A stretch of 64,000 nucleotides of DNA, taken from NCBI GenBank assembly GCA_947588955.1, contig CANPYX010000008.1, positions 1 through 64,000 on the forward strand, read 5' to 3'. The position numbers were made by a program, and so were the translations under genes. This DNA comes from an uncultured Oscillospiraceae bacterium (GTDB lineage Bacteria > Bacillota > Clostridia > Oscillospirales > Oscillospiraceae). Of the stretch, positions 24,449-31,916 are shown piece after piece; position 1 is the stretch's first letter; every line of letters starts with the position of its first letter. Under the pieces are notes generated by a model. It saw only the letters and a program-made list of their open reading frames with translations, ran no database searches and was not told the DNA's origin.

Positions 24449-26725
24449 TCAACCCGCCCGCTTCAGCGCTTCGTTAGGAGAGTACGCCCTGCGGTTCAAT
24501 TCCTGAAGGTAAAGTCTCGCTCGCTCACCCAGGAGCGTGTTCCGCTTTCCCTTTCTTGTTTTGGATATCGCCATGTACAAAGCTTTCTTCTGTCCCACCA
24601 GGATCACCCGGCCTTTGGCGCGGGTCACGGCGGTATACAGAAGATTCCGATTCAGCAGGATCCGATGGGCCGCCAAAAGCGGAATGATGACCGTATCGTA
24701 CTCCGAGCCCATCGCCTTGTGGATCGTCATGGCATAGGACAGCTCCAATTCTTCCAGAGCCTCCAGGGGGTACTTTGCGTACCGCCCGTCAAATCTGACA
24801 ATGACGGTATCGGGGCGGATCTCCCGTATCGTACCTACATCGCCGTTGAAAACGCCCTTTCCGATTTGATTGCCCTGCCGGTCATAGATGACCATGTTGT
24901 AGTTGTTCTTGATTTGGATCACCCGGTCGTGGAGCCGGAAGCTCTTGCTCCCATATATCACGTCCGGTTTGCCCTCCTCATCCGGGTTGACATCCTCCCG
25001 GATGGCGGCGTTCAGGCTGTTTGAGGACGCATCTCCGTCCGAACGGAAGGGGGAGAGGATCTGCAGCTGCCCGACGCCGATCCTGGCGGCCTCCTCCTGA
25101 TAGAGACGGCGGATCGTCTCAGCGGTCTCCTCCTGGGTCGCCGCAGGGACAAAAGAAAAATCCGGCCCGTAAAGGAGTTCTCCGTTGCCCTCATTGATGA
25201 ATCTGGCGTTGTAGGCAATTCGGCTGTCCTGAGCCTGTCGGAATATCCGATCCAGCACAGTCACAGGGACAATACCGCTCGCAATGAGCTCGTGAAACAC
25301 ATTTCCTGCCCCCACGCTCTCCAACTGGTCGGCGTCGCCCACCAGCAGGACCTTAGTTCCGGGGGCAAGCCTTGAAAACAGCTGATGCGCCAACCACATA
25401 TCCACCATAGATGTCTCATCCACGATGAGGAGGCCGGCCTCCAGAGGCTGCCTTTTCCTCCGCCCGTCGCCGTCGCCGTGGAGTCCCAGCAAGCTGTGCA
25501 AGGTCTGTGCGTCCTCCACTCCCGTGGTCTCCGCCATGCGCCTGCTGGCCTTTCCGGTGGGCGCCGCCAGAGCGATCCTTTTGTCTGGGAAGAGCATACG
25601 GTATGCTTCCACCACGGCGCGGAGGATCGTGCTTTTCCCTGTACCCGGTCCACCGGTAATGATGGACAGGTTGTGCCGAAAGACGGTTTCCACACCCTCG
25701 ATCTGCCGGGGAGACAGGGTAATGCCCAGCTTTCCTCTGACTTCCTGCATCACCTGGCGAAGATCAACGGGCTTTGGGATCTCCATAACCATTTGCGCTA
25801 CCTTGTATGCCGTCTCGGTCTCCTGACGGAACACCTGCGGAAGATAGAGCTTGCTGTCGTTCGACACCACCACGTTGCTCAGGATCATAGTTTCCAACTC
25901 CCGCTCCACCTGCTCCTGATCCACGGGGATTTCTCCCGATTCCATAGATTCATTGAGGAGCTTCAACGCGCTTCTCAGCATGTGATCCGTTTCCAGAAAG
26001 AGGTGTCCGCTTTCGCTTCTGGCCTTTTCCAGCGTGTAGAACAGGGCGCCGCGAACACGAACCGGGTCACGGAGACTGCCGCCGGATTTTCGGACAATGG
26101 CGTCCACTCTTTTGAACCCGAAACCGGGTACCTCGCAAAGCCTGTACAGGCTCTCCCGCAGAAGCTCCGCCGCTTCGACCCCAAAATATTCGTAGATTTT
26201 CATGGCGGTGTTCGGCGTCACCTGGAAAGGCCCCAGCAGAGTCATCAGTTCACGCATGGTCTGACTCTCCGCGTACCCTGCTTTGATCTCCTCCAGCTTG
26301 TCCGGCGTGATTCCCCGTATCTCAAGGAGGCGGTCAGGGTCATTTTCCAGCACCTCAAGGGAGCGGGTCCCGAACCGCTGAACAATGGCGTTGGCGGTAG
26401 CGCCGCCGATCCCCTTCAGCAGGCCGGACGAAAGATAATTTCGGATCCCCTCTACGGTGGTCGGGGCGATCTCCTTCCACCGTTCCACCTGGAATTGAGA
26501 GCCGTATTTTCCCTTGACCCACTGACCGTCCAGATCCAGTTTTACCGAATCCGACTGGGGCAGATCATATCCCACAGCGGTGAAACGGATCAGGTGATCC
26601 CTGAATTTGTACGGATTGCGTGCGTCCTGCGGAACCATGATGTCCGCTGTTTTCATCTGTGTTACCGCATATTTTGTTGTGGAGTTGTAAAATACTGTTT
26701 TGTCATATACCGCCACAATTCGCAT
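24449..26725 (-). CDS. recD2: RecD2-type 5'-3' DNA helicase
   Basis: 758 residues from ATG 26725 (AAAGGAGGAAAAAGCGCC upstream); the longer frame into the previous gene is rejected. N-terminal OB-like and helix-hairpin-helix regions (GLLKGIGGATANAI; EVPGFGFKRVDAI) precede a superfamily 1B helicase core with Walker A GGPGTGKST near 355-363 and Walker B VDETSMVD near 435. A UvrD-C2-like segment is near the end (AMTIHKAMGSEYDTVIIPLL). This is the RecBC-independent RecD2 layout. It unwinds DNA 5'-3' and probably serves replication or repair of the element. Confidence 0.9.
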   Translation of the reverse strand: MRIVAVYDKTVFYNSTTKYAVTQMKTADIMVPQDARNPYKFRDHLIRFTAVGYDLPQSDSVKLDLDGQWVKGKYGSQFQVERWKEIAPTTVEGIRNYLSSGLLKGIGGATANAIVQRFGTRSLEVLENDPDRLLEIRGITPDKLEEIKAGYAESQTMRELMTLLGPFQVTPNTAMKIYEYFGVEAAELLRESLYRLCEVPGFGFKRVDAIVRKSGGSLRDPVRVRGALFYTLEKARSESGHLFLETDHMLRSALKLLNESMESGEIPVDQEQVERELETMILSNVVVSNDSKLYLPQVFRQETETAYKVAQMVMEIPKPVDLRQVMQEVRGKLGITLSPRQIEGVETVFRHNLSIITGGPGTGKSTILRAVVEAYRMLFPDKRIALAAPTGKASRRMAETTGVEDAQTLHSLLGLHGDGDGRRKRQPLEAGLLIVDETSMVDMWLAHQLFSRLAPGTKVLLVGDADQLESVGAGNVFHELIASGIVPVTVLDRIFRQAQDSRIAYNARFINEGNGELLYGPDFSFVPAATQEETAETIRRLYQEEAARIGVGQLQILSPFRSDGDASSNSLNAAIREDVNPDEEGKPDVIYGSKSFRLHDRVIQIKNNYNMVIYDRQGNQIGKGVFNGDVGTIREIRPDTVIVRFDGRYAKYPLEALEELELSYAMTIHKAMGSEYDTVIIPLLAAHRILLNRNLLYTAVTRAKGRVILVGQKKALYMAISKTRKGKRNTLLGERARLYLQELNRRAYSPNEALKRAG

Positions 26726-26745
26726 GGCGCTTTTTCCTCCTTTTC

Positions 26746-27789
26746 TCATGCCACATTCTCTTTGGGACGCCTGATGCTGAAATTTCTGCGTTCTGAGTAG
26801 GTGACATATTCGCTGTAAATTTCCGGGTGAACCTCTCTCAGCCTTTCCAGCCCATCCTTGAAGATGCCTGGAGTCCGTGAGATTTTCCATGAGACGATAA
26901 AGCCGTCGGCCGAGATAGCGGAGGAGCTTGCTCCCATATCCGCTACGATCAACGCCTTCAGCCGTTTCATCTCACTCTCCACAGCCTTTGAGCCGGTATC
27001 GCACCGGCGTTTTTCCTCCTGGAGTTCCAAATACCGGGCGACCCTGGCTGATTGCGTCTGGGTGAAATTCACAGGCCCATCGACCGGGGGTGACTGTCCC
27101 TGTGTCCGCCGCAAACTCTCCAAAATGAGATCGCCGTTTTCCTCAAGATAGGGGGGCGGCGACTTGACAAGGACATTGTTCTCCCAGAAATCCTTCTCCA
27201 GGGAGATGAGCTCCAGCTCATAATCCATATCCCTGTCGATGTGCCTGATCAGAGCGTCATCCTCGCTGTTTCCGTAGAGACAGCAGTAATATACCCTGTC
27301 CAGGTTCATGACGGCCATGTAGTGGCGGCCCTGACTTTCGTAGTAGGCGGGAACGGCCTCCTCACCGTCGCGCCACCATTTGTCTTTCGCGTTGTAGTTG
27401 GTGGTCTTGATCTCAAGAATGGCCGTACTTCCGTCCGGAAGTTCCACAAGGTAATCCAGATCCGCCAGCATCCACGGATAAAGCGGATGTTGAAAGATGC
27501 ACTTGTGCTGAAAGATATTCAGGCCTGTTTTTTCGGCGAATATCCGCGCCACCAGCGGTTCCAACAGCGTGCCATACTCAAGGGCTACCCAGTTTTCCCG
27601 GTCGTCGGCGGTCACGATCCCCACCTTATCGTAGTAGAGATCTCTGGCTGTCCGAAACGGCGAGATCCCCAGGACCGCCGCGGCGTCACTGCCGCCGATC
27701 CCGCGCCGCCGGTATTCCAGCCACTCAGGCCGCGTCAGCTTTTCCGTTTCTACCAGGACCGAAGGGCGGTAAGCCATATCCTGCGGCAT
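26746..27789 (-). CDS. YqaJ-family viral/element recombinase nuclease
   Basis: 347 residues. N-terminal RRRGIGGSDAAAVLGISPF (residues about 28-46) and the LEIKTT catalytic motif near 125, with LADLDYLV upstream, are the hallmark of the YqaJ/lambda-exonuclease-type PD-(D/E)XK fold. The C-terminal 130 residues are a helical extension. Such nucleases work with an annealing protein to recombine DNA ends. GGAGGAGGAAATCGACG precedes the start, and this same sequence encodes part of the overlapping 61-aa frame. Confidence 0.88.
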   Translation of the reverse strand: MPQDMAYRPSVLVETEKLTRPEWLEYRRRGIGGSDAAAVLGISPFRTARDLYYDKVGIVTADDRENWVALEYGTLLEPLVARIFAEKTGLNIFQHKCIFQHPLYPWMLADLDYLVELPDGSTAILEIKTTNYNAKDKWWRDGEEAVPAYYESQGRHYMAVMNLDRVYYCCLYGNSEDDALIRHIDRDMDYELELISLEKDFWENNVLVKSPPPYLEENGDLILESLRRTQGQSPPVDGPVNFTQTQSARVARYLELQEEKRRCDTGSKAVESEMKRLKALIVADMGASSSAISADGFIVSWKISRTPGIFKDGLERLREVHPEIYSEYVTYSERRNFSIRRPKENVA

Positions 27790-27910
27790 CGTCGATTTCC
27801 TCCTCCGTCAGTATCTTTTGGATCTGCACCTTCATCATTTGCCGGCTGTTGCCCCGGATGTGCTTCTCCGGCGGCCTCTGTTCGCGTTTTCGTTTCCATT
27901 TGTTTTTCAT
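27725..27910 (-). CDS. Small basic protein (61 aa) overlapping the YqaJ start
   Basis: 61 residues, N-terminus strongly basic (MKNKWKRKREQRPPEKH). An excellent ribosome site, AAAGGAGATGTCGATCA, stands before ATG 27910. It overlaps the YqaJ gene by 65 bp, and the YqaJ ribosome site lies within it, a layout that allows coupled translation. It is the first coding region after leader RNA 2, so a role as a partner protein of that RNA is worth testing. No family is recognised, and it may be only a leader peptide. Confidence 0.5.
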   Translation of the reverse strand: MKNKWKRKREQRPPEKHIRGNSRQMMKVQIQKILTEEEIDDAAGYGLPPFGPGRNGKADAA

Positions 27911-27963
27911 TGATCGACATCTCCTTTATATTTTTGATTCTCAAAGCCTTCCGGCATTTGGGC

Positions 27964-28042
27964 AAAAAAATAGGCGGGAATGACGCGACCCGGTGAAAAC
28001 CGTGTTCCGCTCCCCAAAATGGAGAGCTTTCGTCATTCCCGC
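27964..28042 (-). terminator. Terminator of leader RNA 2
   Basis: Perfect 12-bp outer arms GCGGGAATGACG and CGTCATTCCCGC (27974-27985 and 28031-28042) enclose a branched region. On the minus strand CTATTTTTTTG follows at 27963-27972. Confidence 0.75.
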
Positions 28043-28225
28043 GATATGCGTTGGGACATACTGCCCCTTTAATAACCGTCAGCTGCCGCCCGCCGTTCCG
28101 CGAGCCGGACAAACCGACAAACGTACAACCCTGACAACGTGTGCAATCCGGGTGCTTCCCCGTTCCCAAGTCATCGGGACCTGGCTCCGCGTTTTAAGCG
28201 GAGAACGCACAAACAATCAATCTAC
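27964..28225 (-). ncRNA. Leader RNA 2 (conserved 99-nt core plus longer 3' part)
   Basis: Start inferred 7 nt after the -10 box; end at the T-run. About 260 nt. The core (28123-28221) matches leader RNA 1 in 92 of 99 bases, with the same stems and possible pseudoknot. The roughly 80 nt between core and terminator (28043-28122) are unrelated to copy 1 and can form further stems. It lies between the AAA/DUF4143 gene and the operon that begins with the 61-aa and YqaJ genes. The region 27911-28325 holds no other gene. The identical promoter and core but different terminator suggest a portable regulatory module. Confidence 0.75.
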
Positions 28226-28231
28226 ATATTC

Positions 28232-28260
28232 ACTATACCACAATATGTTGTGGTTGTCAA
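28232..28260 (-). promoter_or_regulatory. Consensus promoter of leader RNA 2
   Basis: Minus strand: TTGACA (28255-28260), 17 bp ending ATTGTGG, TATAGT (28232-28237). Same -35, spacer length, -10 and adjoining bases as the promoter of leader RNA 1. Confidence 0.85.
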
Positions 28261-28325
28261 CCAATGATACGGAAGATTTTGCACATTGTAGAGAGATTGA
28301 AGAACATAAAAACTGAATGACTCTT

Positions 28326-29618
28326 TTACATAAGCTCTTTCATTCTCCGCGCAAGGTATAGCGGAATGTTGGTGATGCCGCCGTCCTTGCGGTAGCCGCG
28401 CTTGGAGAACCGTACCGCGTGTTCGGGCCGGCGGTCGGAGATGAATCTTTTGAAGGAAGGCGCGGATCTGTCCTCTCCCGCTTTTACCTCGATGGGGACG
28501 ATCTCCGTTCCCACCTGAAGAACAAAATCCAGCTCACTGTTCTTGTCGGAGTAGTACCGGGGCTCTACGGCGAACTGCCCGCGAAGCTGCTGAAGGACGT
28601 AATTCTCCGTCAGCTGGCCCTTGAACTGGTAGTCGCTTTTGAGCAGGATCGCGCCGTTGTCGATGCCCGCCATGTGCTTGAGAAGGCCGGTGTCGAAGAG
28701 GAAAAGCTTGAACTGATCCAGCTTGTCAAAGGCGGACAGGGGATGCTCCATTTTGGAGACATTGTAGACCCTGTTCAGCATCCCCGCCGAGACAAGCCAT
28801 TCGATGGCCTCCTCAAAATCCCGCGCCCTGCCGCCCTCGCGGACAGCGCCGTACATGAACTTCTCATTGGGTTTGGCAAGCTGCGCCACGATACTGCGGA
28901 AGACCATCAGGATCCGCCCGCTGTTCACCTTGCCGTTGTGCTTGGAAAAGTCGTTCTCGTAGATCTCCACAAGCTCCCGCTGGATCCGGGAGACCCTGGC
29001 AGGGTCCCGGTATTTCACCCAGGAGGCCACGCACTCCGGCATCCCCCCGATGATGAGATAGCTGTTGTACGCCTCCAGCAGCCGGTTATGAAAGATGTCC
29101 TCGATGAGCTGCCCCTTTTGTATGCTCCCGTAGTAGGCGTAGAGAGCCGGGTCCACCGCCTCCAGGAACTCGTCAAAGGTCAGCGGGTACAGGTCGAGAA
29201 GGTTGACCATCCCCACCGGATAGGACTTCGGCTCCGCCAAAAGCGTACCCAGCAGACTTCCCGCGGCGATAACGTGGTACTCGTTTGCCTTCTCCCGGAA
29301 GTACTTGAGGGTATTGAGCGCCTCCGGGCACTCCTGGATCTCGTCGAAGATCATGAGCGTCTCCCCCGGAAGAATCTTAACGCCCGCGATCATGGACAGA
29401 AGCTCTACGATCCGCCGCGGGTTTTTGTTGGCCTCAAAGACGGATCTCAGCTCATCCTCCTCGTCAAAGTTGAAATAGACAAAGCTTTTATAACGGCTTT
29501 TCCCGAATTCCTTCATGAGCCAGGTCTTTCCCACCTGCCGCGCCCCTCGCAGAACCAGGGGCTTCCGATCCGCGTCGCCCTTCCATCTCTCCAGCTCAAC
29601 CATGGCGTTTCTCCTCAT
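28326..29618 (-). CDS. AAA ATPase with DUF4143 domain
   Basis: 430 residues. Walker A GARQVGKT at 25-32, Walker B FDEIQE near 91-96, then a DUF4143 domain and a C-terminal DELDFVLQ/PIEVKAGE-type nuclease-like segment (about 355-385, E-x-D and E-V-K). This is the common AAA_14 plus DUF4143 family found in many bacteria and archaea, often in mobile regions; its role is unclear (toxin-like or DNA processing). The ribosome site AAGGAGGCGGAACT precedes ATG. It appears to be an independent cargo gene with its own upstream repeats (29655-29730) and it is not tied to the transfer operons. Confidence 0.85.
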   Translation of the reverse strand: MRRNAMVELERWKGDADRKPLVLRGARQVGKTWLMKEFGKSRYKSFVYFNFDEEDELRSVFEANKNPRRIVELLSMIAGVKILPGETLMIFDEIQECPEALNTLKYFREKANEYHVIAAGSLLGTLLAEPKSYPVGMVNLLDLYPLTFDEFLEAVDPALYAYYGSIQKGQLIEDIFHNRLLEAYNSYLIIGGMPECVASWVKYRDPARVSRIQRELVEIYENDFSKHNGKVNSGRILMVFRSIVAQLAKPNEKFMYGAVREGGRARDFEEAIEWLVSAGMLNRVYNVSKMEHPLSAFDKLDQFKLFLFDTGLLKHMAGIDNGAILLKSDYQFKGQLTENYVLQQLRGQFAVEPRYYSDKNSELDFVLQVGTEIVPIEVKAGEDRSAPSFKRFISDRRPEHAVRFSKRGYRKDGGITNIPLYLARRMKELM

Positions 29619-29654
29619 AGTTCCGCCTCCTTCCTGTGATACATCTTATTGTAA

Positions 29655-29730
29655 CACGTTTTTCTTGCGTTTACAACATAAAATAAACACGTTTTTCTGA
29701 CATTCCAAACGAGATTCCTCACGTTTTTCT
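29655..29730. repeat. Three phased direct repeats upstream of the AAA ATPase gene
   Basis: CACGTTTTTCT occurs at 29655-29665, 29688-29698 and 29720-29730, with spacings of 33 and 32 bp, close to three helical turns. They sit in the AT-rich gap between the ATPase gene start (29618) and the stop of the gene at 29740. This looks like a set of operator sites on one face of the helix. Confidence 0.6.
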
Positions 29731-29739
29731 GAATTTCTT

Positions 29740-30438
29740 TTATGACACCCTTTCAAAGATGATTTGCTTACGCAGATAAAGATTGGCGATGGCCATGGTA
29801 ACGCTCTCCCGATTCTTTGCCGTCAGCATCATACAGGCTATATTGTCGCTGGTCGTGTAATCGTCATCGTAGAGGGTGTCCATCAGCTTATCGTCCGTGG
29901 ATATATCCCGCGCTCCCACCTCGGCGCACTTGATAAGCTCGGCTGTTGAAAGGAGCGCCTGACGGGACAGGGCCATGACCTGGGCTTCCTGTTCAGTCGG
30001 GCGATCCCTGCGAAAGAGTTGCCACGCCCTGGTAACGGGGGTTCCCTTGATGACGGTCAGCTTCAGAAATGCCGCCAGCCGCAGGGGAACGCTCCTGGAA
30101 AGAGGAACAACGTAGAGCTCGCTCAGCAGGTCATACAACGCCTCAAAGCATGTTTCTCCCGTCCCTGATGCGACAAGACCGCGCGTGACCAGCCTGCCAA
30201 GGCAGTCCTCCGGCGTCCGATATGCGGGAATGACCCAGTCCTGATCCAGCCTGTTGTACTCGGATATAATGTCCTCAATCTCCAGCAGGCGCCAGTTGAG
30301 CGCAGTCCATATCGCCATCTCCTGGATATCCACATAGTATTCCCGGCCATTGATGAGGATGACCGGGCGGACTTTACCCTGACCGTCCCGCTCCCTGCGG
30401 AAGTGTCCCACGGCTGTGTAATATTTGTGCTTGTTCAT
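29740..30438 (-). CDS. Unknown protein (232 aa), possible winged-helix regulator
   Basis: 232 residues with RPVILINGREYYVDIQEMAIWTALNW near residue 25 and repeated helical segments after it (CLGRLVTRGLVASG; MALSRQALLSTAELIKC). The look is of a winged-helix protein that senses the state of transfer genes, but no family is firmly recognised. It follows the sigma-like gene by 18 bp in the same direction. No membrane segment. Confidence 0.55.
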   Translation of the reverse strand: MNKHKYYTAVGHFRRERDGQGKVRPVILINGREYYVDIQEMAIWTALNWRLLEIEDIISEYNRLDQDWVIPAYRTPEDCLGRLVTRGLVASGTGETCFEALYDLLSELYVVPLSRSVPLRLAAFLKLTVIKGTPVTRAWQLFRRDRPTEQEAQVMALSRQALLSTAELIKCAEVGARDISTDDKLMDTLYDDDYTTSDNIACMMLTAKNRESVTMAIANLYLRKQIIFERVS

Positions 30439-30456
30439 ATATCTGCCTCCTTTGAA

Positions 30457-31008
30457 TTAGGATACTTTTTTATACGTATCTTCCCTGGTTTCATCAACAA
30501 TAAATACGTCTCTTTTCAGTTTCTTTGCCGCTCTGGAGATCCACGCCCCAATTTCGTTGGGCTTTGCTCCGTAAAGAGCGGCGATATCCGTTCCGCTGTA
30601 ACCCGCGATTTTCAATTCCAGGGCTTCGATCCCCATTCTGGCTACGCCGCCGTATGTCCGCCTTCCGTAGGCAAGAACCTGTTCCACAAAAAGCCTGCTG
30701 TCGTCATCGCCTACCATCCCACAAGCGGTCTCCATGTGATCCAATGGAACCGTCGGGAGAGTGCGGCATTTTATCTTTCGGCAGTAATCCACAAGGTGGT
30801 TGCGGATGACCGAAACGGCATAGGTGCGGAACAGAACTCCATGACTCTCATCAAAGCTCTCCGCCGCCCGCCACAGAGCGATACACCCTTCCTGGTAGAG
30901 GTCGTCGTACTCCAGTCCGCAGACGCTTTCGTTGACGCCGATATATCGTCCAATGGTCCATCGAACACAGTCGAGATGCTCCTCTACCATCTTCTCTGCG
31001 CGGGTCAT
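30457..31008 (-). CDS. Sigma-70-family RNA polymerase sigma factor
   Basis: 183 residues. Region 2 is clear: LEYDDLYQEGCIALWRAAESFD and GVLFRTYAVSVIRNHLVDYCR. The C-terminal half has a region-4-like helix-turn-helix (MGIEALELKIAGYSGTDIAALYG then IGAWISRAAKKLKRD). It lacks region 1.1 and region 3 extensions. Sigma factors on ICEs can direct transcription of transfer genes. It overlaps the upstream zinc-finger gene by 4 bp. A second sigma-like gene is at 7580-8083. Confidence 0.75.
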   Translation of the reverse strand: MTRAEKMVEEHLDCVRWTIGRYIGVNESVCGLEYDDLYQEGCIALWRAAESFDESHGVLFRTYAVSVIRNHLVDYCRKIKCRTLPTVPLDHMETACGMVGDDDSRLFVEQVLAYGRRTYGGVARMGIEALELKIAGYSGTDIAALYGAKPNEIGAWISRAAKKLKRDVFIVDETREDTYKKVS

Positions 31009-31418
31009 ATCCTCACCTCTCCGCGCCTTCTCCCAGGGGAGTCGGTGAACCGCCGGCAGAGGGAGATGACCTGGTCACAGCGGTACTCGGAGAAATGGCC
31101 TATGTGCGCCTCATCGGCCGGAAGTCCAAGCTGGACCTGAAGCCATCGGTATGCCTCTTTGCGTGTCATGTACCCATTTTCCCAAAGCGCGTTCAGGGCA
31201 AAGTGCGCCTGCCGCCGCTTCTCGCGAAGCTCCCTGTTTGCCAACGATCCCATAGGCATATGGCTGTCCCGGTGAGCGGACACATAGGCGTCGCAGGCCG
31301 GGTATCTGGAGCAAACGTAGACCTCCTCGTTGCTTTGCGCGTTTCGATGGACAGCAGACGCCGGGCGCAAGACTGCCGGCGCGCCGCAGTAGGGACATTT
31401 GATGTGGATTTTTTTCAT
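31005..31418 (-). CDS. DUF3268-like zinc-finger protein
   Basis: 137 residues from ATG 31418, preceded by GAAGG 8 nt upstream. N-terminal zinc finger KCPYCGAP ... VCSRYPACDAYVSAH is of the DUF3268 (topoisomerase-like zinc-finger) pattern. The C-terminal part is helical (RRQAHFALNALWENGYMTRKEAYRWLQ). It likely binds nucleic acid. It is encoded directly upstream of the sigma factor with a 4-bp overlap. Confidence 0.7.
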   Translation of the reverse strand: MKKIHIKCPYCGAPAVLRPASAVHRNAQSNEEVYVCSRYPACDAYVSAHRDSHMPMGSLANRELREKRRQAHFALNALWENGYMTRKEAYRWLQVQLGLPADEAHIGHFSEYRCDQVISLCRRFTDSPGRRRGEVRI

Positions 31419-31534
31419 GATCATAACCTTCTTTCGTTTTTTTCGGAGGCCGATCAACCGCGTTTCAGCCTTCATATCAATACGCCCTTGAAAAACAGAA
31501 AATTGGCCCTGAAATCTGTGAATTTTTTGTAAAC

Positions 31535-31580
31535 AAAAAAGCGCCCGCGCACACCATCAAAAAGGTATGCGCGAGCGCTT
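31535..31580 (-). terminator. Terminator between two minus-strand genes
   Basis: Minus strand AAGCGCTCGCGCA pairs with TGTGCGCGGGCGCTT with a loop of about 15 nt, followed by TTTTTTG at 31535-31540. It follows the 99-aa gene, separating it from the zinc-finger/sigma genes. Confidence 0.75.
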
Positions 31581-31588
31581 TCGTTTTT

Positions 31589-31888
31589 CTATCGGCTTAA
31601 TTCTGTCAATACGTCTGTTTCGGCGTTCGGAAATCGCCAGAGAAGATACCTGTCGAACAGATCCCGAAAGCCGGATTCGGTGAGCTGTCCCCGACACTCG
31701 GCGGGATCGATCTGTTCACCGCTCAGCTGTTGGAGGGCGCCGGTCTCCACAATGACCGGCCTGCCGTCCCGGTCCGGAGCCAGCAGAAAACCGCGAGGAC
31801 TGTCCTTGCCGGATATGTAGATGCTGTTTCTCCAGTTTCCGCGACAGGCGGCTAAGAAGTTATAAGTCTTTTGAATCGAAATATCCAT
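31589..31888 (-). CDS. Small protein of unknown function (99 aa)
   Basis: 99 residues, polar, no membrane segment or metal motif. Directly downstream (28 bp) of the C39-like peptidase gene and followed by a terminator, so it is the end of that transcript. Family not recognised. Confidence 0.55.
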   Translation of the reverse strand: MDISIQKTYNFLAACRGNWRNSIYISGKDSPRGFLLAPDRDGRPVIVETGALQQLSGEQIDPAECRGQLTESGFRDLFDRYLLWRFPNAETDVLTELSR

Positions 31889-31916
31889 GTATATATTCTC
31901 CTGTCATGTGATCGGG

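Noticed and set aside
27750..28169. Open frame running through leader RNA 2, with Cys-rich start
   Set aside because: In leader RNA 1 the same frame stops after about a dozen codons, and the differences between copies change amino acids freely but spare the stems. This favours RNA, not protein.
29655..29730. CRISPR-like repeats
   Set aside because: Only three 11-bp units with no unique spacers of constant size and no cas genes nearby.
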